DNA of 7,374 nt from Oxalobacteraceae bacterium (lineage in GTDB: Bacteria > Pseudomonadota > Gammaproteobacteria > Burkholderiales > Burkholderiaceae_D). Positions 1 to 6,169 of this stretch are shown one piece after another. The notes under the pieces are model-generated. The model did no database searches. It was not told the DNA's origin and saw only the letters and a list, made by a program, of their open reading frames with translations. Where the stretch lies: contig CANFGA010000145.1 of assembly GCA_947446335.1 (NCBI GenBank), forward strand, positions 1-7,374. Reading direction: 5' to 3'. Positions within the stretch are counted from its first letter, which is position 1. Each line of letters begins with the position of its first letter. Position numbers and translations under genes: made by a program.

Positions 1-248
1 ACCGAAGCGATGACCAGTTGTTCATTGGCTTGCTGCAATTTGACCGACGTCTTCACCAGTTGCTCGTTAGCCTGGCGCAATTGCGCATTGATGTCGTCTT
101 GCGCGGCGCTTTCCAGCGTGGCGCGTTCCTGCGCGGCGCGTTCCTGCGTGGCGCTTCCCTGCGCGGCGCCATCCCAGGCGAGGGGTTGATGCAGATAATG
201 CTGCGATGCATGGCGGCGATCGAGGACAGAGCGGCGTTCAGTGGACAT
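1..248 (-). CDS. N-terminal fragment of a coiled-coil (probable signalling) protein, runs off the window
   Basis: This reading frame begins with ATG at 248 and stays open to base 1, giving 82 residues with no stop, so the gene is cut by the window edge. A GGAG ribosome site lies 7 bases upstream of the ATG, and the start is 19 bases after the stop of the KaiC-like gene, which suggests one transcript. Residues 1-25 are polar with several Arg and His. Residues 26-50 hold five-residue repeats of the type QERA[AT]. Residues 57-82 look like a parallel coiled coil, with Leu at 57, 64, 71 and 78 and the phrase QANEQLV occurring twice, 14 residues apart. No TM segment or catalytic motif is visible in this part. 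Coiled coils of this kind often precede receiver, PAS, GGDEF or kinase domains in betaproteobacteria, so a signalling enzyme is my guess, but the output domain cannot be seen. Confidence 0.75.
   Translation of the reverse strand, partial: MSTERRSVLDRRHASQHYLHQPLAWDGAAQGSATQERAAQERATLESAAQDDINAQLRQANEQLVKTSVKLQQANEQLVIAS
101..175. repeat. Five tandem copies of a 15-bp unit inside a coding region
   Basis: Five adjacent 15-base units begin at 101, 116, 131, 146 and 161. On the plus strand they follow the pattern GCGYGGCGCNTTCCT; the three central copies (116-160) are closest to one another, and the two outer copies are more diverged. Because 15 is a multiple of three, the array keeps the frame of the minus-strand gene and encodes pentapeptides such as QERAA and QERAT. 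It looks like slippage expansion within the linker ahead of the coiled coil. Confidence 0.85.
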
Positions 249-255
249 GACGGAT

Positions 256-259
256 CTCC
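256..259 (-). promoter_or_regulatory. Ribosome binding site of the coiled-coil gene
   Basis: GGAG on the minus strand, 7 bases before the ATG at 248. It lies between the stop of the KaiC-like gene and the next start. It supports 248 as the start of the truncated gene, rather than the open frame of another phase that overlaps it. Confidence 0.6.
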
Positions 260-267
260 GTGCCAGT

Positions 268-1731
268 TCAAGCCGAACCGTCGCTGGAATAGTTGGGATT
301 GCCCGACAAGATGCCGTGGTATTGGAACAGCGGTGCGCCCAGCACGATGGCGCCATCCTTGATGTCAAACAAGCGAATATCCTTGCTATGCGCGCTGCCG
401 CGCACCTTGACCACGGACATCACGCGCTTGAATTGCCCATCGAGTTCGGTATAACGCTGCAAAATGATGGCATCGGCCAGAAATGCATTGCCGTAGGAGC
501 TGAAGCGCAAATCGGTGTACCGGTCTTCCAGTTCGGCCGTCATCAGGATCGTCACGCCCATCGAGGTCAGCACCGACATCATCCGGTACAGCGACTCGCG
601 ATAATCTTCGCGAAACTCGGGCGCCAGCGCCAGCTCGAAACCGGATAGCGAATCGATGACGACGCGCCGCGCCTTCATCTTTCGTATCATCGCAATCAAG
701 TCGTGCAAGGTTTCATCGATCGACAAATCGAGCGCGCGGGTATCGATGATGCCGACATCACCGGCCGTGACCAGCGCCGACAGTGTCTTGCTCAGCAACT
801 GGTTCGGGCTTTTTTCAAATGCCGCGATGATGCCTGGTTCGCCCGCGCGCACCCCCTCGAGCAAAAATTGGGTCGACAAGATCGTTTTCCCGCAACCGGA
901 TGGCCCCACCAATAACAGCGAGTAGCCAACGGGTAAACCGCCGCCCATCATGGCGTCGAGTTCCGCCACGCCCATCGACAAGCGGGTTCCGGCGGGGATT
1001 TCCTGCGGGGCCAGAGCGGCATCGAGCGCCAAGAAGGCGCGCGGAAAGATCGTCAAGCCATGGCTATCGATGCGAAACGTGTGCAAACCGGGCGCATGGG
1101 CTTGGCCGCGCATCTTGACGATTTGAATCTTGCGCACGATCGAGTTGCGCATCAGATTTTGTGACAGCGCCAGGATGCCATCGGCCACGGTAAACACCGG
1201 GTTCGATTGCGCCTCGGCCAGCGCGTAGTCGCCGATGAGGAACGTCGTCGCCTGCCAGCTCGTCATTTGCTGCGCCAGTTGCTGGACGAACAACTGCAAA
1301 TTGGCAGTGCCGGCCATCGTGTCAACCAGCCCTTGCGCGAGCGAACGAAACGAATCGACAAACACCAAGCGCGGCGCATCCGATTGCACCTCGTGCAAGA
1401 TGCGCGCCATCACGCCATCATAATCGCCGCCCTGAAAATCGGCAGCGAGGCTCACGAAGCGCACCGATCGATTGATCTTTTCTACGTCAAAGAATGAAAA
1501 CTGCTGCTGATAACGCAACATTTTCAACGGTGGCTCGCCTTGCACGGTGAAAAACAAGGCCCGGCAATCGGGCGTGGCCATCGAAAACATGATCTGGTGC
1601 GCCAGCGTTGTCTTGCCGCTGCCTGGCGTGCCGGTGATGACATTGAATGAAAATTCCGGCAAGCCGCCGCCCAGCAGGGTATCGAGGCCAGTCACGTTGC
1701 TCTTCAAGCGCAAGATGTTCACGTTGCTCAT
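268..1731 (-). CDS. KaiC-like two-domain ATPase (RecA/KaiC superfamily)
   Basis: The 487-residue product has two KaiC-type RecA folds in tandem. Domain 1 spans about residues 10-232, with Walker A GTPGSGKTT (34-42), Walker B RLVFVDS (121-127) and the KaiC-typical KMRGQAH segment (207-213). Domain 2 spans about 250-475, with Walker A GPSGCGKT (276-283), Walker B RVVIDS (356-361) and KVRGSAH (442-448). KaiC of cyanobacteria is 519 residues; this protein keeps an A-loop-like SGNP (476-479) but ends about 8 residues later, without the KaiA-binding tail. By manual alignment the paired catalytic Glu is Gln-Gly in domain 1 (64-65) and Glu-Lys in domain 2 (306-307), and the clock phosphosites Ser431/Thr432 correspond to Ala416/Phe417. 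It is probably a cytoplasmic ATPase serving signalling, with unknown partners and no clock role shown. The open frame extends upstream to 1854, but that part overlaps gene 1728-2138, and the ATG at 1731 has a good ribosome site. Confidence 0.92.
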   Translation of the reverse strand: MSNVNILRLKSNVTGLDTLLGGGLPEFSFNVITGTPGSGKTTLAHQIMFSMATPDCRALFFTVQGEPPLKMLRYQQQFSFFDVEKINRSVRFVSLAADFQGGDYDGVMARILHEVQSDAPRLVFVDSFRSLAQGLVDTMAGTANLQLFVQQLAQQMTSWQATTFLIGDYALAEAQSNPVFTVADGILALSQNLMRNSIVRKIQIVKMRGQAHAPGLHTFRIDSHGLTIFPRAFLALDAALAPQEIPAGTRLSMGVAELDAMMGGGLPVGYSLLLVGPSGCGKTILSTQFLLEGVRAGEPGIIAAFEKSPNQLLSKTLSALVTAGDVGIIDTRALDLSIDETLHDLIAMIRKMKARRVVIDSLSGFELALAPEFREDYRESLYRMMSVLTSMGVTILMTAELEDRYTDLRFSSYGNAFLADAIILQRYTELDGQFKRVMSVVKVRGSAHSKDIRLFDIKDGAIVLGAPLFQYHGILSGNPNYSSDGSA

Positions 1732-2138
1732 GTCAAGATTCCTTGTTGATTCGAGGTGCGACCGTTCCAGGCTGCATCGATGATTCCGGTCATCAATGAA
1801 GTACCGATCAACGATGCGAGGATGGTGATGAACTTCAGCAGCAGCAAACGGCAAGCCGCTCTGGCTTCAAGGGCATCACGCGCTTGCAAGCAGAGTTTCA
1901 ATTGCGCCAGCATGGCTTCGCTGGTGTCGCTGGTGTCGCAGGCATTGCTGGAGGGTAGAAAGTGAAAGGTGGCACGGGCAAGATGCAAGCTTCTCAGATA
2001 CAGCGATGAGAAACCGCCTTCGCCGATGATGGGGATCAGTTGCTCGGCCAGTCTTTGCCATAACGTGACATAGGCCGCGTCGCTGCGCGCCATCGCGTCA
2101 TCGATCAGCTGTACCCATCTGGCATCGCCTGCGTCCAT
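1728..2138 (-). CDS. Conserved-looking small protein of unknown function, translationally coupled to the KaiC-like ATPase
   Basis: I do not recognise a named family for this 136-residue protein. Its stop overlaps the next start as ATGA, so translation of the KaiC-like ATPase is probably coupled to it and the two products may work together. It looks mainly helical. Residues 7-60 form an amphipathic region including LWQRLAEQL and IIGEGGFSSLYLRS (37-50). A polar stretch with CDTSDTSE follows at 67-74. The C-terminal helices contain a hydrophobic run LLLLKFITILASLIG (98-112) and end in MTGIIDAAW (116-124). The phrases IIGEGGFSSLY and LIGTSLMTGII resemble one another, so the protein may be two copies of one helical unit. 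The hydrophobic run could be a buried helix or a weak membrane segment; I favour a soluble protein. The start at 2138 is chosen for its GGGG at 6-base spacing; an ATG at 2144 would add two residues. Confidence 0.75.
   Translation of the reverse strand: MDAGDARWVQLIDDAMARSDAAYVTLWQRLAEQLIPIIGEGGFSSLYLRSLHLARATFHFLPSSNACDTSDTSEAMLAQLKLCLQARDALEARAACRLLLLKFITILASLIGTSLMTGIIDAAWNGRTSNQQGILT
1740..1744 (-). promoter_or_regulatory. Ribosome binding site that fixes the start of the KaiC-like gene
   Basis: AAGGA on the minus strand, 8 bases before the ATG at 1731. It lies within the last codons of the upstream small gene. It favours the start at 1731 over in-frame codons further upstream, which would put about 41 non-conserved residues in front of the first KaiC domain. 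Confidence 0.7.
1920..1937. repeat. Two perfect 9-bp tandem copies within the small gene
   Basis: GCTGGTGTC occurs twice in a row on the plus strand. On the coding strand this gives the Asp-Thr-Ser repeat in CDTSDTSE (residues 67-74), a polar linker between the two helical parts of the small protein. It is likely a slippage duplication. Confidence 0.7.
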
Positions 2139-2144
2139 GCTCAT

Positions 2145-2148
2145 CCCC
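2145..2148 (-). promoter_or_regulatory. Probable ribosome binding site of the small gene
   Basis: GGGG on the minus strand, 6 bases before the ATG at 2138. It directly abuts the alternative ATG at 2144, which is too close to be useful, so it argues for the inner start. The match to the anti-Shine-Dalgarno is only fair. Confidence 0.4.
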
Positions 2149-2165
2149 GAAGTGATCCGTCAGCG

Positions 2166-2189
2166 ATGCCCGCCGCGTTCGACGGGCAT
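2166..2189. repeat. GC-rich stem-loop upstream of the small gene
   Basis: ATGCCCG (2166-2172) pairs with CGGGCAT (2183-2189). After one C-A mismatch the helix can continue for two more CG pairs and close on a four-base loop. It lies 27 bases before the ATG at 2138 in the transcription direction. No T-run follows on either strand, so it does not look like an intrinsic terminator; a leader hairpin or protein-binding site is possible. Confidence 0.5.
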
Positions 2190-2212
2190 GTTCAAGATTC
2201 GACTTGGGTGCT

Positions 2213-2261
2213 GGACATTGGTTGCAGCTTGTTTGCATGAACCCTGAGCAGATCAATGTCC
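2213..2261. repeat. 8-bp inverted repeat with a 33-base spacer
   Basis: GGACATTG (2213-2220) and CAATGTCC (2254-2261) are perfect reverse complements. An 8-bp match over this distance can arise by chance in a gap of this size, so function is uncertain. If real, it could be a long stem in the leader or two half-sites for a regulator. Confidence 0.35.
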
Positions 2262-2297
2262 GAGCGAATCGATGCCTGCGCGAGCGGACGATCGCTA

Positions 2298-2321
2298 CAG
2301 AATCAGGCTGCAGAATCAGGC
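2298..2321. repeat. 11-bp direct repeat, period 13, spanning the HD-GYP stop codon
   Basis: CAGAATCAGGC occurs at 2298-2308 and 2311-2321. The copy at 2311-2321 contains the TGA stop (2316-2318) of the HD-GYP gene; the other copy lies just downstream of it. It looks like a small duplication at the gene end. Confidence 0.7.
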
Positions 2322-3329
2322 ATCGACAGTGGCAATGCTGGATTGTCTGCTGGCCTTGTCGGCCCAGGTTTTCTGGATGACCAGCAATTGCGGCAATATC
2401 TTGCAAAAAACTTGCACCAGTTCCGGATCGAAGTGGACGCCGGCACCGGCTTTCAGGTAATCGACGATTTTTTCGACCGGCCACGGCGCCTTGTAGGGCC
2501 GCTGCATGCTCAGGGCGTCGAACACATCGGCCAGTTCGACGATGCGTGCCGACTCCGGTATCGCCTGCCCCACCAAGCCATCGGGATAGCCGCTGCCATC
2601 CCATTTTTCGTGATGGCGCAAGGCAACCTCGGCCGCCAGCCGGAACACCGGTGCCTCGCTCATGCTCAAGATGTCATGCCCGATCCGGGGATGGGTTTTC
2701 ATCACCACCCATTCCTGCTCGTCGAGCGGACCGGGTTTGCGCAAGATCGCCTGCGGTATGCCCAGCTTGCCGGTATCGTGCATCGTGGCAGCCAACTCCA
2801 GCTGAGCGCTGCGCTCGACATCCCAGCCGCAAGCGCGGGCCAGCGCACCGGCGTAAGCGGCCATGCGCCAGATGTGGGCGCCGGTATCGGTATCGTTGTA
2901 ATTGCCGGCGTGGGCCAGCATCGAAATGGCGTCATGGTGGCTCTGCTCCAGCGCAGTGGCGCGCACCAGCGCCAGGTGGGCGCGCACCCGCGCGCGCACC
3001 ACCGGACGCGACACCGGCTTGACGATGTAATCGACGCTGCCAGCGTCGAAACCGGCCGTCTCGTGCTGCACATCGGTATAGCCGGTCACGAAAATGACCT
3101 GGATCATGCCGCTGGTATCGATTTCCTTGATCCGACGGCACAAGGCATAGCCATCGATGTCGGGCAAGCCGATATCGAGCAACACCATGACCGGTCGGTG
3201 CTTCAAGACCGCAGCCAGGGTTTCCTTGCCATCGCGTGCAAACACCAGCTTGTAACTGTCGGCCAGGATGTCGCGCATGATGGCCAGGTTGCCCGGCTCG
3301 TCGTCGACGATCAATATGGTTTGCAGCAT
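2316..3329 (-). CDS. Response regulator with HD-GYP output domain (probable cyclic-di-GMP phosphodiesterase)
   Basis: The 337-residue cytoplasmic protein has a receiver domain at about 1-122, with acidic pocket Asp9/Asp10, phosphoacceptor Asp52 (in LLDIGLPDIDGY), Thr82 and Lys104. An HD-GYP domain follows at about 135-325, with HDTGKLGIP (HD at 184-185), Lys188, His213, the HH pair at 239-240, GYP at 247-249 and Asp268. HD-GYP enzymes hydrolyse cyclic di-GMP to pGpG or GMP through a di- or tri-iron centre. The early metal-ligand segment reads DTDTGAH (146-152), with Asp148 where many members have Glu, so metal content may differ. The gene starts 19 bases inside the end of the hybrid kinase gene, which makes that kinase its likely phosphodonor through the Hpt. 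GAGGA lies 7 bases before the ATG. Activity is inferred from motifs only. Confidence 0.95.
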   Translation of the reverse strand: MLQTILIVDDEPGNLAIMRDILADSYKLVFARDGKETLAAVLKHRPVMVLLDIGLPDIDGYALCRRIKEIDTSGMIQVIFVTGYTDVQHETAGFDAGSVDYIVKPVSRPVVRARVRAHLALVRATALEQSHHDAISMLAHAGNYNDTDTGAHIWRMAAYAGALARACGWDVERSAQLELAATMHDTGKLGIPQAILRKPGPLDEQEWVVMKTHPRIGHDILSMSEAPVFRLAAEVALRHHEKWDGSGYPDGLVGQAIPESARIVELADVFDALSMQRPYKAPWPVEKIVDYLKAGAGVHFDPELVQVFCKILPQLLVIQKTWADKASRQSSIATVDA

Positions 3330-6169
3330 GTTCCAGTCCTCAAGGTGAAGCCCAGCTCTTCGGCCAATGTGCTGGTGCCGGCTTCGGCGCCGCGGAAATC
3401 GAAATCGCGCACGCAGCTGGTGATGGTTTCAAGTTGTTTTTTTGATACATGGCGTGCCAGGGTTGCGAGCAGCGGCTCGACCGGCTCCGGGTCATCGCCA
3501 TCGAGCGCCATCATCAGATCAGAAAGCAATGCCTCCAGATCACCCAAGCCCACCGGCGGCTGCGCAGCGGCCAATGCTTCAAGCTCGGGCACAGACGCCG
3601 GCGGGGCCAGAGGGGCGAATTGTTCGATCGCAGCCACCGCCTGCAAGAGCGCAAGGCGCAAACTGTCCAGCGCTGGCGCCGGATCATCCGCGCTCGCCAG
3701 CGCCCGTTCGACTGCGCATGCCAAGCGGTGGGTATCGGGCAAGGCCAGGTTGCCGGCCACACCAGCGAGTTTATGCGCCAGCGCCGCGGCAGCAGCGCGA
3801 TCGCTGACGGCCAGGCTGGCGGCGATCGCGCCGCTCGCCTCGCCATAGCTGTCGACGAAGCGGCGCAGATAGGTGCTGTAAGCTTGCCGATCGGCGCAAA
3901 GCTGGATGCCGCGCTCGCCATCGATCACGTTCGATGGCGATGCAGGATCGGGCACGCCATCAGGCACGCTATCGGGACCAACGCGGGAAGCGCCATGGGC
4001 TGGCTGCGGACAGCGCGTACACAAGATCAATTCGATGGCGAGATCAACATCGAATGGCTTGCTGAGGAAACCCACCATGCCCACTTCCCTGGCAGCTTGC
4101 TCCTGCTCCCTGAAGGCGCCGGCGGTCAACGCAATCACCGGCAAATTTGCCAGTGCCGGTGTGGCGCGGATCAGGCGAGTGGCTTGATAACCATCCATCA
4201 CCGGCATTTGCAAGTCCATCAACACGATGTCGATCTGACCCGGATGATCCTGCAGCCAATGCAGCGCATGCTGGCCGTCGTCGGCCAGCGTTACCTGCGC
4301 GCCCTCGCCTTCAAAGATGCGCAGCGCCATGTCGCGGTTGATGTCGCTGTCGTCGACGACCATCATGCGCACCCCGGCCAGACGCACGCTACGCAAAACT
4401 GGGATTCCAGAGCGCACCGGCGCAGCCACCATCTGGCGTTCAAAGCGCAGCGTGAACCAGAACTCGCTGCCGCTGCCGACGACGCTGGCCACCCCCATTT
4501 CGCCGCCCATCAGCGCCACCAGGCGACGGCTGATGGTCAGTCCCAGCCCGCTGCCGCCGAAACGGCGGGTCGTCGAACTGTCTTCTTGCAAGAAGGATTC
4601 AAAGACCGCTTCCTGACGATCGGGGGCGATGCCGATGCCGCTATCGCTGACACAAAAACGCAGCGTGACGTGCTCGCTCGATTCGGCCAGCACGGCGATG
4701 TCGAGATGGACATGGCCACGCTCGGTGAATTTGATGCCGTTGCCAACCAGATTGAGCAAGACCTGTTTCAGGTGCAAGGCATCGCCATTCAAGCAATTGA
4801 TGCCTGGCGGCGGCGCCATGATGCGCAACGCGATCTGTTTTTCTTGCGCATTGAATGACATGATCGAGGACAAATCATCGAGCACATCGCCCAGATTGAA
4901 TGGCAGTTGCTCGATCTCGATGCGCTCGGCCTCGATCTTGGACAAGTCGAGCACATCGTTGATGATCGCCAGCAGTGCGTGGCCAGCCACGCCGATCTTG
5001 CGTACCAGCTCATTGGCGTCGCCCGGCAATTGCATCTTTTGCAGCAGATAAGCGATGCCGATCACGGCATTCATCGGCGTGCGCAATTCGTGGCTCATGT
5101 TGGCCAGAAATGCGCTCTTGGCCAGGTTGGCCGCGTCGGCGCGCTGCGCCTGCAAGGTCAGTTGCAAATTGAGTGTCGCCAGTTCCTGCTTGACCCGGAT
5201 GCGCGCAATCATTTCCTGCCACATGCGCCGCTGATGCCACGAGAAAGCGCAACCGAGGGCCAGAATCAGCAACGTCACCAGCGATGCCTGAAAAAACAGT
5301 CCGGTGCGCACGCGTCGGTGATCGAGCATGACTTCCTCGGTCGCGAGGCCCGCCATGATGCCGATCTGGTAAGGCTGTATGCGCCGGTAGAAATGCATGC
5401 GCTCGATGCCATCGATGCTCGATACCTTGATGAAGGTGCCGCTGTCTTCGCCGCGTGCAATGGCTGCCAGCGTCTCGTCCGAGAGCAATTTGATCGCGAA
5501 TTCTTCGTTTCGACCCGACCTTCTGGCGCGCACCTCGCCATCCAAGCCAAACATGGTCGCGGCACCATGCGAGCCCAGATTCAAGTCGCCAAAAAAGCGG
5601 GTGAAATAATAGGGATCGATCGAGACCACGGCAACACCGCCAAACCCGCCATCGCTGGCACTGATGCGGCGCGTCATCTGGATCGACCATTTTTTCGATG
5701 CGCGCCCGAGCAGCGCTTTGGAAATGAACAGTTCATCGCTGCCAGCCGTCAGATGCGCCTTGAAATGTTCCCGATCAGACAGATCAAGGCCTGGCGTCAT
5801 CGGCAAGTTGCTTAATGCATAAATGCCCTTGGCATCGATGACGCCGACTTGGGTGAAGATGTCGGCATCGATGACGCCTTGCTTGACCATCGCCTTCAGG
5901 TCGAGCGCCATGCCTTGCTCTTCATAGCGCGCCTTCACAAAGTGCAGCGCCTGATCGGCGCTGCGAAAGGTACGCAACGCATGTTCCTGTGCCACCCTGG
6001 TCAGGTTGGACAGGTCCTGCAAGGCGCTGTCCATGGTACGAGCGCGATCCTGTTCAACGAGCGCATCGACATGCGTCCATAAAGTGCCGATCATCAAGAA
6101 CACTACCACCCATGCAGCGATGTTTGGTATATACAAGCGGCGTTGCTTGGTCTTGAAGATATCGGTCAT
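3311..6169 (-). CDS. Membrane hybrid histidine kinase (dCache-like sensor, HisKA, HATPase, receiver, Hpt)
   Basis: The 952-residue inner-membrane protein has TM1 at about 13-33, a periplasmic dCache-like sensor at about 34-289 (DREHF, VAVVSIDPYYF) and TM2 at about 290-310. A short coiled coil leads to HisKA with His360 (NMSHELRTP). The HATPase has N-box Asn473/Asn477, DSGIGI (509-514) and GGSGLGL (538-544). The receiver has Asp606/Asp607, Asp652, Thr682 and Lys704. The Hpt has His799 (AHKLAGVAGNL), and an extra helical tail follows (about 876-938). All relay residues are present, so an active His360-Asp652-His799 relay is expected, with the overlapping HD-GYP regulator as likely target. The ligand is unknown. 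The receiver-to-tail part is a paralogue of the gene upstream (6277-7374). ATG 6169 gives a usual short cytoplasmic N-terminus before TM1 but has no clear ribosome site. A TTG at 6211, inside an inverted repeat, would add 14 residues and is less likely. Confidence 0.93.
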   Translation of the reverse strand: MTDIFKTKQRRLYIPNIAAWVVVFLMIGTLWTHVDALVEQDRARTMDSALQDLSNLTRVAQEHALRTFRSADQALHFVKARYEEQGMALDLKAMVKQGVIDADIFTQVGVIDAKGIYALSNLPMTPGLDLSDREHFKAHLTAGSDELFISKALLGRASKKWSIQMTRRISASDGGFGGVAVVSIDPYYFTRFFGDLNLGSHGAATMFGLDGEVRARRSGRNEEFAIKLLSDETLAAIARGEDSGTFIKVSSIDGIERMHFYRRIQPYQIGIMAGLATEEVMLDHRRVRTGLFFQASLVTLLILALGCAFSWHQRRMWQEMIARIRVKQELATLNLQLTLQAQRADAANLAKSAFLANMSHELRTPMNAVIGIAYLLQKMQLPGDANELVRKIGVAGHALLAIINDVLDLSKIEAERIEIEQLPFNLGDVLDDLSSIMSFNAQEKQIALRIMAPPPGINCLNGDALHLKQVLLNLVGNGIKFTERGHVHLDIAVLAESSEHVTLRFCVSDSGIGIAPDRQEAVFESFLQEDSSTTRRFGGSGLGLTISRRLVALMGGEMGVASVVGSGSEFWFTLRFERQMVAAPVRSGIPVLRSVRLAGVRMMVVDDSDINRDMALRIFEGEGAQVTLADDGQHALHWLQDHPGQIDIVLMDLQMPVMDGYQATRLIRATPALANLPVIALTAGAFREQEQAAREVGMVGFLSKPFDVDLAIELILCTRCPQPAHGASRVGPDSVPDGVPDPASPSNVIDGERGIQLCADRQAYSTYLRRFVDSYGEASGAIAASLAVSDRAAAAALAHKLAGVAGNLALPDTHRLACAVERALASADDPAPALDSLRLALLQAVAAIEQFAPLAPPASVPELEALAAAQPPVGLGDLEALLSDLMMALDGDDPEPVEPLLATLARHVSKKQLETITSCVRDFDFRGAEAGTSTLAEELGFTLRTGTCCKPY
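3337..3341 (-). promoter_or_regulatory. Ribosome binding site of the HD-GYP gene, inside the kinase coding region
   Basis: GAGGA on the minus strand, 7 bases before the ATG at 3329. It lies within the last codons of the hybrid kinase, so ribosomes finishing the kinase pass over it, which fits coupled translation of kinase and regulator. Confidence 0.7.
3947..3970. repeat. Two 12-bp tandem copies in the receiver-Hpt linker of the hybrid kinase
   Basis: ATCGGGCACGCC and ATCAGGCACGCT are adjacent and differ at two positions; a third, decayed copy begins at 3971. They encode the Val-Pro-Asp-Gly repeats of the linker near residues 735-742. This is a flexible linker that probably varies in length. 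Confidence 0.6.

Larger units (their letters stand above)
2139..2315 (-). other. 177-base gap between the HD-GYP gene and the small gene; possible leader
   Basis: No gene was found here. It is the longest non-coding stretch in the window and separates the kinase/HD-GYP pair from the small protein/KaiC pair. I see no convincing -35/-10 pair and no hairpin followed by a T-run, so neither a promoter nor an intrinsic terminator can be called. It does contain a GC-rich stem-loop (2166-2189), an 8-bp inverted repeat with a wide spacer (2213-2261) and a 13-base-period direct repeat at its upstream end (2298-2321). Read-through from the kinase genes and a separate promoter are both possible. Confidence 0.5.

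Noticed and set aside
18..362. Plus-strand open frame that looks like a pentapeptide-repeat protein (RGAFLRGASLRGA)
   Set aside because: It is the antisense reading of the 15-bp repeats at 101-175. The minus-strand frame has a ribosome site and coiled coil, while this frame has no coherent fold beyond the repeat and continues into antisense of the KaiC-like gene.
268..1731. Circadian clock KaiC with a kaiABC cluster
   Set aside because: No KaiA or KaiB frame is present, the phosphosites are replaced and the KaiA-binding tail is missing.
1732..1854. Upstream extension of the KaiC-like protein by 41 residues
   Set aside because: The extension overlaps the small gene in another frame, is not KaiC-like, and the ATG at 1731 has a well-placed AAGGA.
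2166..2189. Intrinsic terminator
   Set aside because: The stem is GC-rich but no T-run follows on either strand.
2256..3848. 530-codon plus-strand open frame
   Set aside because: It runs antisense to the HD-GYP protein and the end of the kinase, both of which show complete motif sets on the minus strand. The plus-strand product shows no domain motifs and is low-complexity towards its end.
3449..4858. 469-codon plus-strand open frame
   Set aside because: It is antisense to the receiver, Hpt and HATPase of the hybrid kinase; the product is rich in His, Gln and Arg with no recognisable motif, as expected of a GC-driven shadow.
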